Source: Terribacillus halophilus (GTDB lineage Bacteria > Bacillota > Bacilli > Bacillales > Amphibacillaceae). From it: a DNA stretch of 64,000 bases. The stretch covers positions 1,877,889 to 1,941,888 of the forward strand of contig NZ_LT727828.1 of NCBI RefSeq assembly GCF_900162685.1. The letters are read 5' to 3'. A model generated the notes under the pieces. That model saw only the letters and a list, made by a program, of their open reading frames with translations, did no database searches and had not been told where the DNA came from. The translations under genes were made by a program, and so were the position numbers. Below are positions 44,085 through 54,321 of the stretch, in pieces (position 1 is the first letter of the stretch; every line of letters begins with the position of its first letter).

Positions 44085-46685
44085 TTACTTCTTTGCTGCC
44101 ATTTGCTGCAGTTTATATAATAAATTCATGGCTTCCATTGGTGTTTGCTCCATTAAGTTAATGGAAGCAAGCTCAGCAAGCACCTGATCGGCTCGCTTGT
44201 CTGATTCTTTTACTGTTTCTTCTTTTTTCGGCTCTGGTTCTGCGAAGAAAGACAGCTGCATGTCTTCCTGCACCGCTTCGGGCGCGGAGGTTTCCAGCTT
44301 TTGTCCTTGCCCTTCCAGCTCTTGCAGAATAGCAGATGCACGCTCGATAAGGCTGTCAGGCAGCTTGGCAAGCTTTGCCACATGAATACCGTAGCTTTCA
44401 TCTGCCGCGCCTTCACGAATTTGGTGAAGAAAGACAACATTACCTTCATGCTCCTCCGCTCGTACATGCACATTCCGGAGTTTTTCCAAGTTGTCTTCTA
44501 GTGCCGTAAGCTCGTGATAGTGCGTTGAGAATAATGTTTTGGCATGAATGTTGTCGTGCACATACTCAATAATCGATTGTGCTAATGCCATCCCGTCATA
44601 GGTGCTTGTCCCGCGGCCGATTTCATCAAGCAAGATTAAGCTTCTATCTGTCGCATGCTCCAAGGCATGCCTGGATTCCAGCATCTCGACCATGAACGTG
44701 CTTTGTCCAGAAACAAGATCATCCGCTGCACCGATGCGCGTAAAGATCTGATCAAATAACGGCAAATCTGCCGCTTCACTAGGCACGAAACAGCCTATTT
44801 GCGCCATAATGCTCGTCAAAGCAACTTGTCGCATATAGGTGCTTTTACCGCTCATATTCGGTCCAGTAATTAGCAGGATATCCGATCTTTGATCCATTTG
44901 CACATCATTCGGTACGAACTCACCGGATTTCATCACTTTCTCAATAACCGGATGACGGCCTTCTGTAATGGATACGGATCTGCTGCTGTTAAACGTAGGT
45001 CGAGCATAGCGCTGCTTTTCACTCACTTCTGCAAAGCTTTGCAGCACGTCTAATTGGCTAATCTGATCTGCCAGCTGCTGGAGTGCAGGAATAAACGTCT
45101 TCACGTGGTCCCTGATTTCCAAGAACAATTCATACTCCAACTCCACACTTTGATCCTGCGCTTCCAAAATTAACGCTTCTTTTTCTTTTAGTTCAGGTGT
45201 GATGAAGCGCTCGGCGTTGCTGAGTGTCTGCTTTCGCTCATATTTCCCTTCCGGTAGCAGGTGCAGATTTGCTCTTGTTACTTCAATATAATAGCCGAAT
45301 ACTTTGTTATAGCCGACCTTGAGCGACTTGATGCCTGTCTCGATCCGTTCCTGCTGCTCCAGCGCCGCAATCCATTGCTTGCCGTTTCTGGATGCATCTC
45401 GGTACGTATCAAGCTGCTCGTGAAAACCATCCTTTAACAGCCCGCCTTCCCGTACGCCAATCGGTGCATCTTCATGCAGACTTTTCTCCAGATAGTCATG
45501 CAATGCTGGCAGCGGATCTAGCTCATGTCCCATTCGCTGGACCTCTGTTTCTGCAAAACCTGACAATACCTGCTTTAGTTCTGGCAGTTTTGCCAGCGTT
45601 CGTTTCAGCTGCAGCAAATCACGGGCGTTCACATTTCCATATGCGACACGACCGGACAATCTTTCGACATCGTAGACAGATTGCAGCAGCTGGCGAATTG
45701 TATCCCGTTCGAAGAAATGATCAAGAAATGCTTGGACTAAATCCTGGCGCCGTGTGATTGCCTCTTTTTGTAACAGCGGTCGTTCGAGCCATTTTTTCAG
45801 CATTCTCGCTCCCATCGCTGTGACTGTGTCATCGAGCACCCATAGCAAACTGCCATGTTTGCCTTTCTTCAGGATTGTTTCGGTCAGCTCTAGGTTGCGC
45901 TTTGAATACATATCTAGTGTCATGAAGGACTTCAGTTCCATGACTTGAAGCGGCTTCAGATGATCCAACCCGCGCTTTTGCGTACGCTCGACATAATGTA
46001 ATAGCATAAAAAAGCAATCTAGCAACCTTTTATCGGTAACACCGCCGGCCAGTTTCTCTTGTGACAGACTGCTAGAGACTCCTGGCTCTTGATACGATAG
46101 CGTCACACCAAGCCGCATCTTTAGTTCGTCCTGCAGCTGCTGATCGAGTTGTTCTGAAACGACAATTTCCCGAACCGGCTGATTGTACAATTCGCTAAGC
46201 AGTGTATCAAAGCCGCCTTCCAGCAGAGCAGCACGGTTTTCGCCGGTAGAAAGATCATGATAAACAAGACTATAAGTACGGTCTGTGTTTTCGTTTACAG
46301 CCGCCAAGTAATTGTTTTCTTTTTCGTCCAGCATGCCATTCTCCATAACAGTACCAGGTGTAATTAGCTGGACCACTTCTCGCTTCACGACCCCTTTAGC
46401 GGTTTTAGGGTCCTCTACTTGTTCACAGATGGCCACCTTAAATCCTCGTGAAACAAGTATTCTTATATAATTATCAGCCGAATGATAAGGAACGCCGCAC
46501 ATAGGCACCTTTTCTTCTACGCCTGCATTTTTGCTCGTAAGGGTGATTTCAAGCTCCTTCGTCGCTTTCAAAGCATCATCGAAGAACATCTCATAAAAAT
46601 CTCCAAGCCGGAAGAAGAGAAACGCATCCTTATAATCGGCTTTTATTCGTAAATATTGCTGCATCATTGGTGTGTAACCTGCCAT
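44085..46685 (-). CDS. mutS: DNA mismatch repair protein MutS
   Basis: Mismatch-recognition ATPase. The 866-residue protein has the mismatch-binding F-x-E motif at Phe30-Glu32 (RLGDFYEMFFDDA), the connector and clamp domains, the Walker A GPNMSGKSTYMRQ, Walker B LILLDEIGRGTST and the FSTHYHELTALE switch. The C-terminus contains the beta-clamp-like region and a short linker. The frame opens 30 codons earlier, but GAGGAGTAGGAAA fixes the ATG at 46685. In B. subtilis cotE and the miaB region precede mutS; here a broken methyltransferase gene does, so synteny stops. Confidence 0.96.
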   Translation of the reverse strand: MAGYTPMMQQYLRIKADYKDAFLFFRLGDFYEMFFDDALKATKELEITLTSKNAGVEEKVPMCGVPYHSADNYIRILVSRGFKVAICEQVEDPKTAKGVVKREVVQLITPGTVMENGMLDEKENNYLAAVNENTDRTYSLVYHDLSTGENRAALLEGGFDTLLSELYNQPVREIVVSEQLDQQLQDELKMRLGVTLSYQEPGVSSSLSQEKLAGGVTDKRLLDCFFMLLHYVERTQKRGLDHLKPLQVMELKSFMTLDMYSKRNLELTETILKKGKHGSLLWVLDDTVTAMGARMLKKWLERPLLQKEAITRRQDLVQAFLDHFFERDTIRQLLQSVYDVERLSGRVAYGNVNARDLLQLKRTLAKLPELKQVLSGFAETEVQRMGHELDPLPALHDYLEKSLHEDAPIGVREGGLLKDGFHEQLDTYRDASRNGKQWIAALEQQERIETGIKSLKVGYNKVFGYYIEVTRANLHLLPEGKYERKQTLSNAERFITPELKEKEALILEAQDQSVELEYELFLEIRDHVKTFIPALQQLADQISQLDVLQSFAEVSEKQRYARPTFNSSRSVSITEGRHPVIEKVMKSGEFVPNDVQMDQRSDILLITGPNMSGKSTYMRQVALTSIMAQIGCFVPSEAADLPLFDQIFTRIGAADDLVSGQSTFMVEMLESRHALEHATDRSLILLDEIGRGTSTYDGMALAQSIIEYVHDNIHAKTLFSTHYHELTALEDNLEKLRNVHVRAEEHEGNVVFLHQIREGAADESYGIHVAKLAKLPDSLIERASAILQELEGQGQKLETSAPEAVQEDMQLSFFAEPEPKKEETVKESDKRADQVLAELASINLMEQTPMEAMNLLYKLQQMAAKK

Positions 46686-46772
46686 TTTCCTACTCCTCTG
46701 TTTCATTGCAATTACGTTCATTATAACACAGGTCTTTTTCGCTTTTCCTGCCTTGTCTCTTTCTTTGCAAAA

Positions 46773-46800
46773 CAAAAAGGCTGGGACATAACTAGCTCGA
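46773..46800. repeat. IS-end-like short sequence at methyltransferase remnant
   Basis: AAAAAGGCTGGGACATAACT resembles, from memory, an end sequence often found at insertion elements and intergenic repeats of bacilli. The methyltransferase frame loses family similarity just where this sequence begins. I see no transposase or matching second end in the window. Confidence 0.25.
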
Positions 46801-47319
46801 AAACAACGCCTTCAAACCCTTATTAGCAACACAACGATCAATAATTGTAAAACCAGCCCTCAAAATCATGTCATCCATATCCTTGATTGTAAGGATAACC
46901 ACTCTGTCAGCAATTCTTCTGGCATGCTTAATAATCGTGTACTGTTCTTCCGCTGTCGCATTGGAATAGAGATTGTAAGGCATATCAACAATCGCAACAT
47001 CGTAGTGACCTTCTTGCTTGGCAATATCTTGAACAACCACTTCTCCATGGTAGTTAAAGTGAACGATATTTTCTCGGGAACCTTTAACAGCCAGGGGATT
47101 GCGATCGGCTCCGTTTATTGCTATACCCATCGAAAGAGCTTCCACAAGGACTGTGCCGATTCCGCAGCAAGGATCGATAATACTTATACCTGCTGGGTCT
47201 GGAACTGCAATATTCACAACCGCTCTTGCTAGACGGGTACTTAAAGCCGTCGAGTATTCCTGCGGTTTTTTAGCATGATGCAGCCATACAGATTCACTTT
47301 CTAGATAGCTGCCGAAATA
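46792..47319 (-). pseudogene. TRM11-like RNA methyltransferase fragment, truncated at both ends
   Basis: The frame from 47319 downward reads YFGSYLESESVWLHHAKKPQ, EYSTALSTRLARAVVNIAVP, then DPCCGIGTVLVEAL (SAM-binding motif I) and DVAIVDMPYNLYSN (DxPY catalytic motif), as in TRM11-family guanine-N2 methyltransferases. A TAG (47320-47322) stops the frame upstream and the N-terminal THUMP-type half is missing. The C-terminus diverges after VANKG. A GTG at 47217 could start a 141-residue remnant, but without a plausible RNA-binding domain. It faces another truncated gene across a 10-30 base junction. Confidence 0.75.
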
Positions 47320-47329
47320 CTAGCGTCCT

Positions 47330-48100
47330 TTGAAAGGGATAATTCCAGACCTTTGAAGAATTGGGAGAAGCAGTGTCGAAGGAACAAGATCACTTTGTTT
47401 ATACACGAGGAACAAACCCAACCGTACATATAGCAGAACAGAAATTGGCTGAGCTGGAACGCGGAGGAGCCTGTAAATGCTTTTCATCAGGAATGGCTGC
47501 TATTAGTGCTGCATTGCTAAACAGTCTTAAAAGCGGTGATCATGTATTGTGTATTAGCAATGTGTACTTCTCTTCTATGGATTTACTTACTTATATGGAA
47601 AAGTTCAACGTTTCGCACTTCGTTATATATTCCACTAACGTCGCTGAAACCGAAGAAGCCCTGCTATCGAATACTAAAGTCATCTATTTTGAATGTCCGA
47701 CAGACCATAATTTCCGTCTGATTGATATGAAGACTCTGGGCAGCTTGGCAAAAAAAGAGGAATTCGAACGATTATTGACAACACCTGGGCAACACCACTG
47801 TTTCAAAAACCATTAACACATGGCATTGATATCGTCGTGCATTCCACATCGAAGTATTTAGGAGGGCACAGCGATTTAATGGGAGGAGCAGTTATTTCCA
47901 ATTAATTCATTTTATTTGGAGGAATAATGTCTCCTCAAGAAGCTTCCCAACTATTACGCAGCCTACGAACATTACCGATACGTATGAAGCAAGCCACATG
48001 AGGCAAATGCGTATAAAGTTGCAAAGTCCTTAGAAACTCATACGTTGGACAAAGCGCTGTGGATGATTTGATTAAAGATTTAAAGCAAGCTTTGGAATGA
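47330..48100 (+). pseudogene. Broken Cys/Met-metabolism PLP enzyme (cystathionine gamma-synthase/beta-lyase type)
   Basis: Homology starts abruptly at about 47340 (TFEELGEAVSKEQDHFVYTRGTNPT begins near residue 40 of normal enzymes), so the 5' end is missing. CFSSGMAAISAALLN follows. Near 47770 the frame shifts: the sequence continues in another frame as IDNTWATPLFQKPLTHGIDI then HSTSKYLGGHSDLMGG, the segment with the PLP-binding Lys. It then hits TAA at 47901-47910. Further decayed pieces run to GQSAVDDLIKDLKQALE and TGA at 48100, the normal C-terminus. A gene in full decay. Confidence 0.85.
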
Positions 48101-48245
48101 ACATTTAGTCAATCCTCTTGGTATCTGTATAATACACAGTTATTTATGATAAGTTGAATAATAGTATATAGTTCAATGCGTTTTCCCAGATGTGACTTCA
48201 GGTTTTCAATACCGTTATTTTCATTAATTTGAGAGGGGATCAAAC

Positions 48246-48539
48246 ATGAAGAATGTAGCTCTAATTGGAGGTATTATAGGACTGCTCTTTTCAATAATTG
48301 CACAATTATTGGCTGTTACCGACGATTCATATACGTTTGGTAACATATGGTTTTTAGGGGTGTTTAGCGGAATCATTGCTATCGTTTGCTCTTTATACAT
48401 ATATAAAAACCCATTACTCGCCGGATGGTTACTGATCCTAACTACAGCAACTGGAGTTTATGCGCTTGCCGGACTATATTTAATACCAGGTACTATGACT
48501 TTAATAGCTGGTATTAATACCTTGGGCAGAAGGAATTAA
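48246..48539 (+). CDS. Small DUF4064-like membrane protein
   Basis: A 97-residue protein with three to four hydrophobic segments (VALIGGIIGLLFSIIAQLLAV, FLGVFSGIIAIVCSLYIY, LLAGWLLILTTATGVYALAGL, IPGTMTLIAGI), similar in style to DUF4064 proteins of Gram-positives. GAGAGGGGATCAAAC precedes the ATG. Function unknown. The stretch 48101-48245 upstream contains only its presumed promoter (TATAAT near 48130). Confidence 0.6.
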   Translation: MKNVALIGGIIGLLFSIIAQLLAVTDDSYTFGNIWFLGVFSGIIAIVCSLYIYKNPLLAGWLLILTTATGVYALAGLYLIPGTMTLIAGINTLGRRN

Positions 48540-48569
48540 AATGGAACAATTTAATGAAACAGGATTACA

Positions 48570-48596
48570 AAGCCAAGTCTACAATAGACTTGGCCA
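48570..48596. terminator. hairpin between the membrane protein gene and xylB
   Basis: GCCAAGTCT, loop ACAAT, AGACTTGGC: perfect 9-bp stem; the minus strand continues TTTGTAATCC, so it likely ends the xyl operon. Confidence 0.65.
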
Positions 48597-48617
48597 ATAC
48601 ATGTTATAGAAAACCAT

Positions 48618-50117
48618 TTATGTTCTATAGGCTTTTAACTCTAAATTTAAACTCTTTGTTTTGAAATAAACTTGCTGGTAAATACTGAACAATTTTTTGT
48701 ATTTCTGAACATTAGCGTTTATCGGTTTGAATTCCTGCATCTTTTCAATGAAAACCTCAGCACAATCCTCGAGTGTCGCAAACCATCCAGCCCCTACAGC
48801 TGCAAGCATTGCTGCACCGACACCAGGTCCTTGTTCACTTTTTAAGCGGACAATACTGGCATCAAAAATATCCGCTTGCATTTGTAGCCATTTATCATTT
48901 TTTGCTCCACCGCCGATGGAAATAATAGTATCAATAACATTGCCATTTTCTCGGAATGTTTGGATTGATTCATTAAGTGAAAAAGTGATTCCTTCCAGAA
49001 TTGCCCTTACAAAATCCTTTATATTATGAGAAGCATCCATACCAATAAAACTACCACGTATAACCGAATCAGCATGGGGCGTTCTCTCACCTGTAAGATA
49101 AGGTGTATATAGTAAACCATTGGAACCTACCGGAACAGTATCAATTCCATCAAGTAAATCGTCAAATTTATACTCTTTAGCGAATACTTTTTTAAACCAG
49201 GTTAGACTGTAACCTGCTGACAAAGTAACCCCCATCGTATAAAATGCATCCTTTTTACCATGGTTAAAATAATGCACCTTTCCTTCAAAATCCGAATCAG
49301 CATTATTTTCATAAGACAAGATTACACCCGAAGTTCCAATTGAGCATAATGTTTCCCCTCTTTTTAACACACCAGAGCCGATTGCTCCACAGGCGTTATC
49401 CGCTCCTCCTGCAAATACTCGAGTTGCTTTGGATAAACCTGTTTCAGAAGCAAAGGATAGTGTCAATGTCCCTATGCATTCATGTGATTCTACAAGCGGA
49501 GGACATAAAGAAGAAGAAATACCTACATCGTCACAAATTTCCGTACTCCATTTCTTTTCTTTTATATTCAATAAAAGAGTCCCAGCAGCATCTGAATAAT
49601 CAGTAGCAAGATGACTTGTCATTCGATAACGCAAATAATCCTTAGGAAGCAGGAAAGTCGTTGCGCTCTTGAACAATTCAGGTTCGTTTTCTTTCACCCA
49701 TAGTAATTTTGGCAAAGTGAATCCCTCAAGAGCCGGATTTTTAGTTACAGTCAGCAGCTTCTCTTTGCCCACTTTATTATAAATATCCTGACATTGCTTG
49801 GTCGTACGCGTATCATTCCATAATATAGCCGGGCGAAGAACATTTCCTTCTTGGTCAAGTAAAACAAGTCCATGCATTTGACCGGAAAAACTGATACCTT
49901 CAATGTCCTCTATATTTCCTTCGAATTTACTCAAGAGCCCTTTCAAGGCATTTTTCGTCTTACTAACCCACTCTTCCGGATCCTGCTCACTATAACCAGA
50001 CTTACTTTGAATTAAGGGATAAGCTACTGTTTCTTCCAGACAAACTTTTCCTGTTCTATCAATAAGCAGGGTTTTAACGGCGCTAGTACCTAGGTCAAGG
50101 CCAATAACATATTTCAA
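48618..50117 (-). CDS. xylB: Xylulokinase
   Basis: FGGY-family kinase phosphorylating D-xylulose to xylulose-5-phosphate, which enters the pentose phosphate pathway. The 499 residues have the FGGY ATPase core: IGLDLGTSAVKTLLID, SGQMHGLVLLD (xylulose-binding MHG), ILWNDTRT, GGADNACGAIGSG, LLYTPYLTGERTPH and SIGGGAKNDKWLQMQADIF. It follows xylA after 75 bases that hold a strong hairpin. The last gene of xylFGHAB. Confidence 0.95.
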   Translation of the reverse strand: MKYVIGLDLGTSAVKTLLIDRTGKVCLEETVAYPLIQSKSGYSEQDPEEWVSKTKNALKGLLSKFEGNIEDIEGISFSGQMHGLVLLDQEGNVLRPAILWNDTRTTKQCQDIYNKVGKEKLLTVTKNPALEGFTLPKLLWVKENEPELFKSATTFLLPKDYLRYRMTSHLATDYSDAAGTLLLNIKEKKWSTEICDDVGISSSLCPPLVESHECIGTLTLSFASETGLSKATRVFAGGADNACGAIGSGVLKRGETLCSIGTSGVILSYENNADSDFEGKVHYFNHGKKDAFYTMGVTLSAGYSLTWFKKVFAKEYKFDDLLDGIDTVPVGSNGLLYTPYLTGERTPHADSVIRGSFIGMDASHNIKDFVRAILEGITFSLNESIQTFRENGNVIDTIISIGGGAKNDKWLQMQADIFDASIVRLKSEQGPGVGAAMLAAVGAGWFATLEDCAEVFIEKMQEFKPINANVQKYKKLFSIYQQVYFKTKSLNLELKAYRT

Positions 50118-50143
50118 TCCAGCTCCCCCTTTACGATATAATA

Positions 50144-50182
50144 GGATATACCAGATTGAAGCGAAATTTATCTGGTATATCC
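50144..50182 (-). repeat. 13-bp perfect hairpin between xylA and xylB
   Basis: GGATATACCAGAT and ATCTGGTATATCC enclose 13 bases. The following minus-strand sequence (TATTATATCG) is a poor T run, so it may stabilise the xylA mRNA or partly terminate. Confidence 0.6.
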
Positions 50183-50192
50183 CTTCTTTGTT

Positions 50193-51515
50193 CTATTTAG
50201 ATAGAATGTTTAGCAGATATTGATTAATCGTTGCTTTTAATTGTTCCGTACGCCCGGAAGTATTTGTAATTTCCCCTAATCCAAGTGCGTATTCCTCAAG
50301 TTTGTGGAAGTTTGTTTCATTCTCCACTATCTGTTTTCCGATTCCACTTGCATAGCTGCTGTAACGAGATTCAATAAAATCTTCCAAAACACGATCTTCT
50401 AATAGTTTTTGCGCCGTTTTTAAACCAATTGCAAAACTGTCCATCCCCGCAATATGTGCATGAAAAAGATCATCTGCTTCAAATGAACCACGTCTTACCT
50501 TAGCATCAAAGTTTAATCCTCCTTTACCAAGCCCGCCGTTTTGCAAAATCTCATACATCGCTAACGTAGAAGCATATAAATCTGTAGGAAATTCATCTGT
50601 ATCCCAACCAAGCAATGGATCACCTTGGTTTGCATCAACTGAACCCAACAGGCCGTTAATGCGCGCAACCCGCAATTCATGTTCGAATGTATGACCTGCC
50701 AACGTGGCGTGATTTGCTTCAATATTAAATTTAAAATGATCCTGTAAATCATACTTTTGGAGGAATGCTAAGCCAGTGGCTACATCAAAATCATATTGAT
50801 GTTTTGTTGGCTCTTTTGGTTTTGGTTCAATCAAAAATTGCCCTGTAAATCCAATTTCTTTTGCATAATTTACAGCCATGTGGAAGAAGCGTGCAAGATT
50901 GTCCTGCTCAAGCTTCATGTCTGTATTCAATAGCGTTTCATAACCTTCACGTCCGCCCCAGAATACGTAATTTTCAGCTCCCAGGTCCTTAGCAACTTCA
51001 AGTCCCTTCTTGACCTTTGCTGCGGAATAAGCATAGACATCCGCATTAACAGCAGTTGCCGCTCCATGAACAAAGCGTGGATGTGTGAACATATTCGCTG
51101 TATTCCACAGAAGCTTCGTTTTACTAGTATTCATATATTCCTTTATCATGGAAACAATCGAATCCAGATTTTGATACGTTTCAGCAAGTGAATTTCCTTC
51201 AGGTGCAATATCTACGTCATGGAAACAAAAGAATGGTACATCTAGTTTTTCAAAGAACTCAAATGCTGCTTCAACACGAGCCTTAGCCAAATCCATGCCG
51301 GAAAACTTATCCCAAGGTCGCTGCATATTGCCGACTCCAAATGGATCTGAACCATCCATCGTCATTGTATGCCAATATGCAACACCAAACCGAAGTATTT
51401 CTTCCATAGTCTTGCCAGCAATTTTTTCCTCAGGATTATAAAATTTAAATGCTAAAGGATTTGTTGATGAAGCACCTTCGTACACAATTTTGTTAACGCT
51501 TTCAAAATAAGCCAT
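50193..51515 (-). CDS. xylA: Xylose isomerase
   Basis: Converts D-xylose to D-xylulose using divalent metals. The 440-residue class II enzyme contains the catalytic-site stretches [12 protein letters not shown] (His and Asp), [34 protein letters not shown] (metal-binding Glu and Lys) and [18 protein letters not shown], plus [35 protein letters not shown] precedes the ATG. Cotranscribed with xylFGH upstream. Confidence 0.97.
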   Translation of the reverse strand: MAYFESVNKIVYEGASSTNPLAFKFYNPEEKIAGKTMEEILRFGVAYWHTMTMDGSDPFGVGNMQRPWDKFSGMDLAKARVEAAFEFFEKLDVPFFCFHDVDIAPEGNSLAETYQNLDSIVSMIKEYMNTSKTKLLWNTANMFTHPRFVHGAATAVNADVYAYSAAKVKKGLEVAKDLGAENYVFWGGREGYETLLNTDMKLEQDNLARFFHMAVNYAKEIGFTGQFLIEPKPKEPTKHQYDFDVATGLAFLQKYDLQDHFKFNIEANHATLAGHTFEHELRVARINGLLGSVDANQGDPLLGWDTDEFPTDLYASTLAMYEILQNGGLGKGGLNFDAKVRRGSFEADDLFHAHIAGMDSFAIGLKTAQKLLEDRVLEDFIESRYSSYASGIGKQIVENETNFHKLEEYALGLGEITNTSGRTEQLKATINQYLLNILSK

Positions 51516-51531
51516 CTTTTTTTGCCTCCTA

Positions 51532-52686
51532 TTATTTTTTATTTGATATATCTACCCAAACTGCCAGGATAAGAATGAGACCTTTTACGATGTATTGCCA
51601 AAACGCCTCTATATTCATGATGCTCATGCCATTATCGATACTAGCCATTATTAGAGCCCCAATTAAAGCTCCGGTGATTCTTCCCTTTCCTCCCATAAGG
51701 CTTGTTCCTCCAATGACACAGGCAGCAATAGCATCCAATTCATACATATCACCAGCACTTACAGTTGCCGCATTCAATCTGCTTGTCAGCAAAATCCCAG
51801 ATACCCCCGCCAAAGCTCCCATCGTGATGAATACCCAAAGCGTATTCCATTTAATATTGATACCTGATAGTGCAGCAGCTTCCTGATTTCCTCCAATGGC
51901 GTATACGTAACGACCGAATGCAGTTTTGTTTGAAATAAAGATGAAGATTGCTGCCAGTACTATTACAACGAAGATAGGGACAGGTATTCCTAAGTAGCGA
52001 TTTAGCATATAGGTGGCCAATAGTATAAAAAATGAATATAATGATACTTTTCCATAATCTATTATACTTGCAGGAATCACCAATCCTAGCTGCTTCCGCT
52101 TAAGACGATTTCTGTAAGTACCATAGATTACTAATGCAATACTGATCACAGCAAGGGTGTATCCTAATATATATGGGAGGTAGCTGTTACCTATTTGTTT
52201 GAAGCTTTCATTCATAGGAGCAACCGTCTGGCCTTTACTAATTCCAATTAAAATGCCTCTAAAAACCAGCATTCCACCCAGAGTAACAATAAAAGCAGGA
52301 ACTGCACGATATGCAACCCACCACCCTTGCCATAAACCTAGCAAAGCACCGGCAATTACAGTCACAAGGATGACTGGTATTGTTCCCCATCCAAGCCATA
52401 CCTGTAATATAGCGGCAATCCCGCCAAGCAAGCCGACCAAAGATCCAACAGATAAGTCAATATGACCTGCTACTATAATCAATGTCATTCCTATTGCGAG
52501 TACAGCTATCACTGACATCTGCGTAAATAAATTGGAAATATTTCTTGATGATAGAAACTCCCCACCTGTGAAGATAGTGAATATCACTGAAATCAACACT
52601 AATGCAATAATGAGTGTGTATGCTTGTAAGTCAAATTTAAAAGTTAATTTAGGTTCACCTTTAGCCGATGGAAGTGGACTGTTCAT
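51532..52686 (-). CDS. xylH: Xylose ABC transporter permease XylH
   Basis: Membrane subunit of the xylose importer (RbsC/XylH family), 385 residues with about ten helices. Signatures include [26 protein letters not shown], the [33 protein letters not shown] loop, and [36 protein letters not shown]. The start (52686) is read after ACAGGAGGGAAACAAA, which lies inside the end of xylG. The two genes overlap by 26 bases and are coupled. Xylose is inferred from neighbours xylA and xylB. Confidence 0.92.
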   Translation of the reverse strand: MNSPLPSAKGEPKLTFKFDLQAYTLIIALVLISVIFTIFTGGEFLSSRNISNLFTQMSVIAVLAIGMTLIIVAGHIDLSVGSLVGLLGGIAAILQVWLGWGTIPVILVTVIAGALLGLWQGWWVAYRAVPAFIVTLGGMLVFRGILIGISKGQTVAPMNESFKQIGNSYLPYILGYTLAVISIALVIYGTYRNRLKRKQLGLVIPASIIDYGKVSLYSFFILLATYMLNRYLGIPVPIFVVIVLAAIFIFISNKTAFGRYVYAIGGNQEAAALSGINIKWNTLWVFITMGALAGVSGILLTSRLNAATVSAGDMYELDAIAACVIGGTSLMGGKGRITGALIGALIMASIDNGMSIMNIEAFWQYIVKGLILILAVWVDISNKK

Positions 52687-54196
52687 TTTGTTTCCCTCCT
52701 GTGGCACAAGTCATGATTTTCTCTTGAGTGGCATCGGTCCGTAAGAATTCACCGGTAATTTTCCCTTCAGCCATAACGATAATTCGATCAGACATTCCCA
52801 TAACTTCGGGAAGCTCTGAAGAAATAATGACGATACCGACTCCTTCTTTGACAAGTTCATTGATAATTTTATAGATTTCGTACTTAGCCCCAACATCTAT
52901 CCCTCTGGTAGGCTCATCAAGTATAAGTATCTTTGGATTGTTCATTAGCCATTTACTTAGTACTACTTTTTGTTGATTACCACCACTTAACTGCCCAACC
53001 TTCACTTCTAGATTAGGAGCTTTCAACTTCATTTTATCAGTTACCATGGTTGCATTTTTGACTTCCAATGCTGTATCAATAACTTTTAACTTCATTACTT
53101 TATTAAGGGCAGCAAGCGTTGTGTTCTTAGTAATTTCCATACCCAATACAAGCCCATATCGCTTACGATCTTCTGATACGTAGGCCATTCCGTGCTTAAT
53201 GGCATCTAAAGGTCGGTTAATATTTTTCTTTGTCCCATCTATTAGGACGGATCCTTTCTTCTTACCTTTCGAACCTCCAAACAAGCTAACAAATAATTCC
53301 GAACGTCCAGCTCCCATTAAACCCGAAAACCCTAGAATCTCCCCTTTTCGAAGGCGAAAAGACACATCTGAGATCAATCTTTTGCCTGATTCATCAGTAA
53401 AAGAGTAATCTTTAACTTCCAAAACATTTTCTCTTCCAATTGCATGCGGCTCATAAGGAAAAAGCTCTGTTAAGTCACGACCGACCATTTTAGATATGAT
53501 TTTTTGTTCTGACATTTCCTTAATCAGATCCGTGCTAATAGTTTTTCCATCTCGTAGAATTGTTACGGTGTCAGCAAGCTCCAAAACTTCTCCTAGTTTG
53601 TGAGAAATGTAGATACAGGTTACTCCTTGGGCTCGTAAGTCATTCAGTAAGGTTATCAATATCTTTACATCACTTTCTGTTAATGCAGCCGTCGGTTCAT
53701 CAAGAATCAATATCTCTGTTTTCTTTGTTAATGCTTTTGCAATTTCCACCAACTGCTGTTTTCCTACAGTCAGGTCACCTACTTTAACCTGAGGATCTAT
53801 ATTCAGACCAATTTCTGCTAGCTTTTTTTTAGCTTCAGAATAAATCTTGTTCCAATCAACTATTTTTTGCCGCATTAGATCATGACTAAGAAACAGATTT
53901 TCTGCTACGGACATCTCCTCCACTAGCGCGAGCTCCTGATAAATAATTCCAATACCTGCTTCCTGAGATTCCTTAATTGATTTAAACTCTGCCTCCTTTC
54001 CATTGATATAGATTTGACCACTATAACTATTGTGTGGATATACTCCGCTAAGTATTTTCATCAATGTAGACTTTCCAGCGCCGTTTTCACCACACAGTGC
54101 ATGTATTTCTCCTTTTCTTACGGAAAATGTTACATTATCTAAAGCACGTACACCTGGGAACTCCTTTGTAATATCTTTCATTTCAAGTGCAAACAT
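52661..54196 (-). CDS. xylG: Xylose ABC transporter ATP-binding protein XylG
   Basis: Double ATPase (511 residues) of the sugar-importing CUT2 class. First module: Walker A GENGAGKSTLMKILSG, signature LTVGKQQLVEIAKAL, Walker B ILILDEPTAAL. Second module: degenerate Walker A GLMGAGRSELF, signature LSGGNQQKVVLSKWL, Walker B ILILDEPTRGID, as usual for CUT2 proteins. I choose the ATG at 54196; an ATG four codons earlier directly abuts AAGGAG. It lies 125 bases downstream of xylF. Confidence 0.93.
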   Translation of the reverse strand: MFALEMKDITKEFPGVRALDNVTFSVRKGEIHALCGENGAGKSTLMKILSGVYPHNSYSGQIYINGKEAEFKSIKESQEAGIGIIYQELALVEEMSVAENLFLSHDLMRQKIVDWNKIYSEAKKKLAEIGLNIDPQVKVGDLTVGKQQLVEIAKALTKKTEILILDEPTAALTESDVKILITLLNDLRAQGVTCIYISHKLGEVLELADTVTILRDGKTISTDLIKEMSEQKIISKMVGRDLTELFPYEPHAIGRENVLEVKDYSFTDESGKRLISDVSFRLRKGEILGFSGLMGAGRSELFVSLFGGSKGKKKGSVLIDGTKKNINRPLDAIKHGMAYVSEDRKRYGLVLGMEITKNTTLAALNKVMKLKVIDTALEVKNATMVTDKMKLKAPNLEVKVGQLSGGNQQKVVLSKWLMNNPKILILDEPTRGIDVGAKYEIYKIINELVKEGVGIVIISSELPEVMGMSDRIIVMAEGKITGEFLRTDATQEKIMTCATGGKQNEQSTSIG

Positions 54197-54321
54197 GCCT
54201 GGTCTCATCTCCTTAAGTCAGTTGTTTTATTGGGATGCCGATAAGAGTCCCTGCAGTAGCATGAATACAGTACGGTCGATCAAAACTCTTCGGATATGAT
54301 ACAGAGAATTTACGTATTTTA

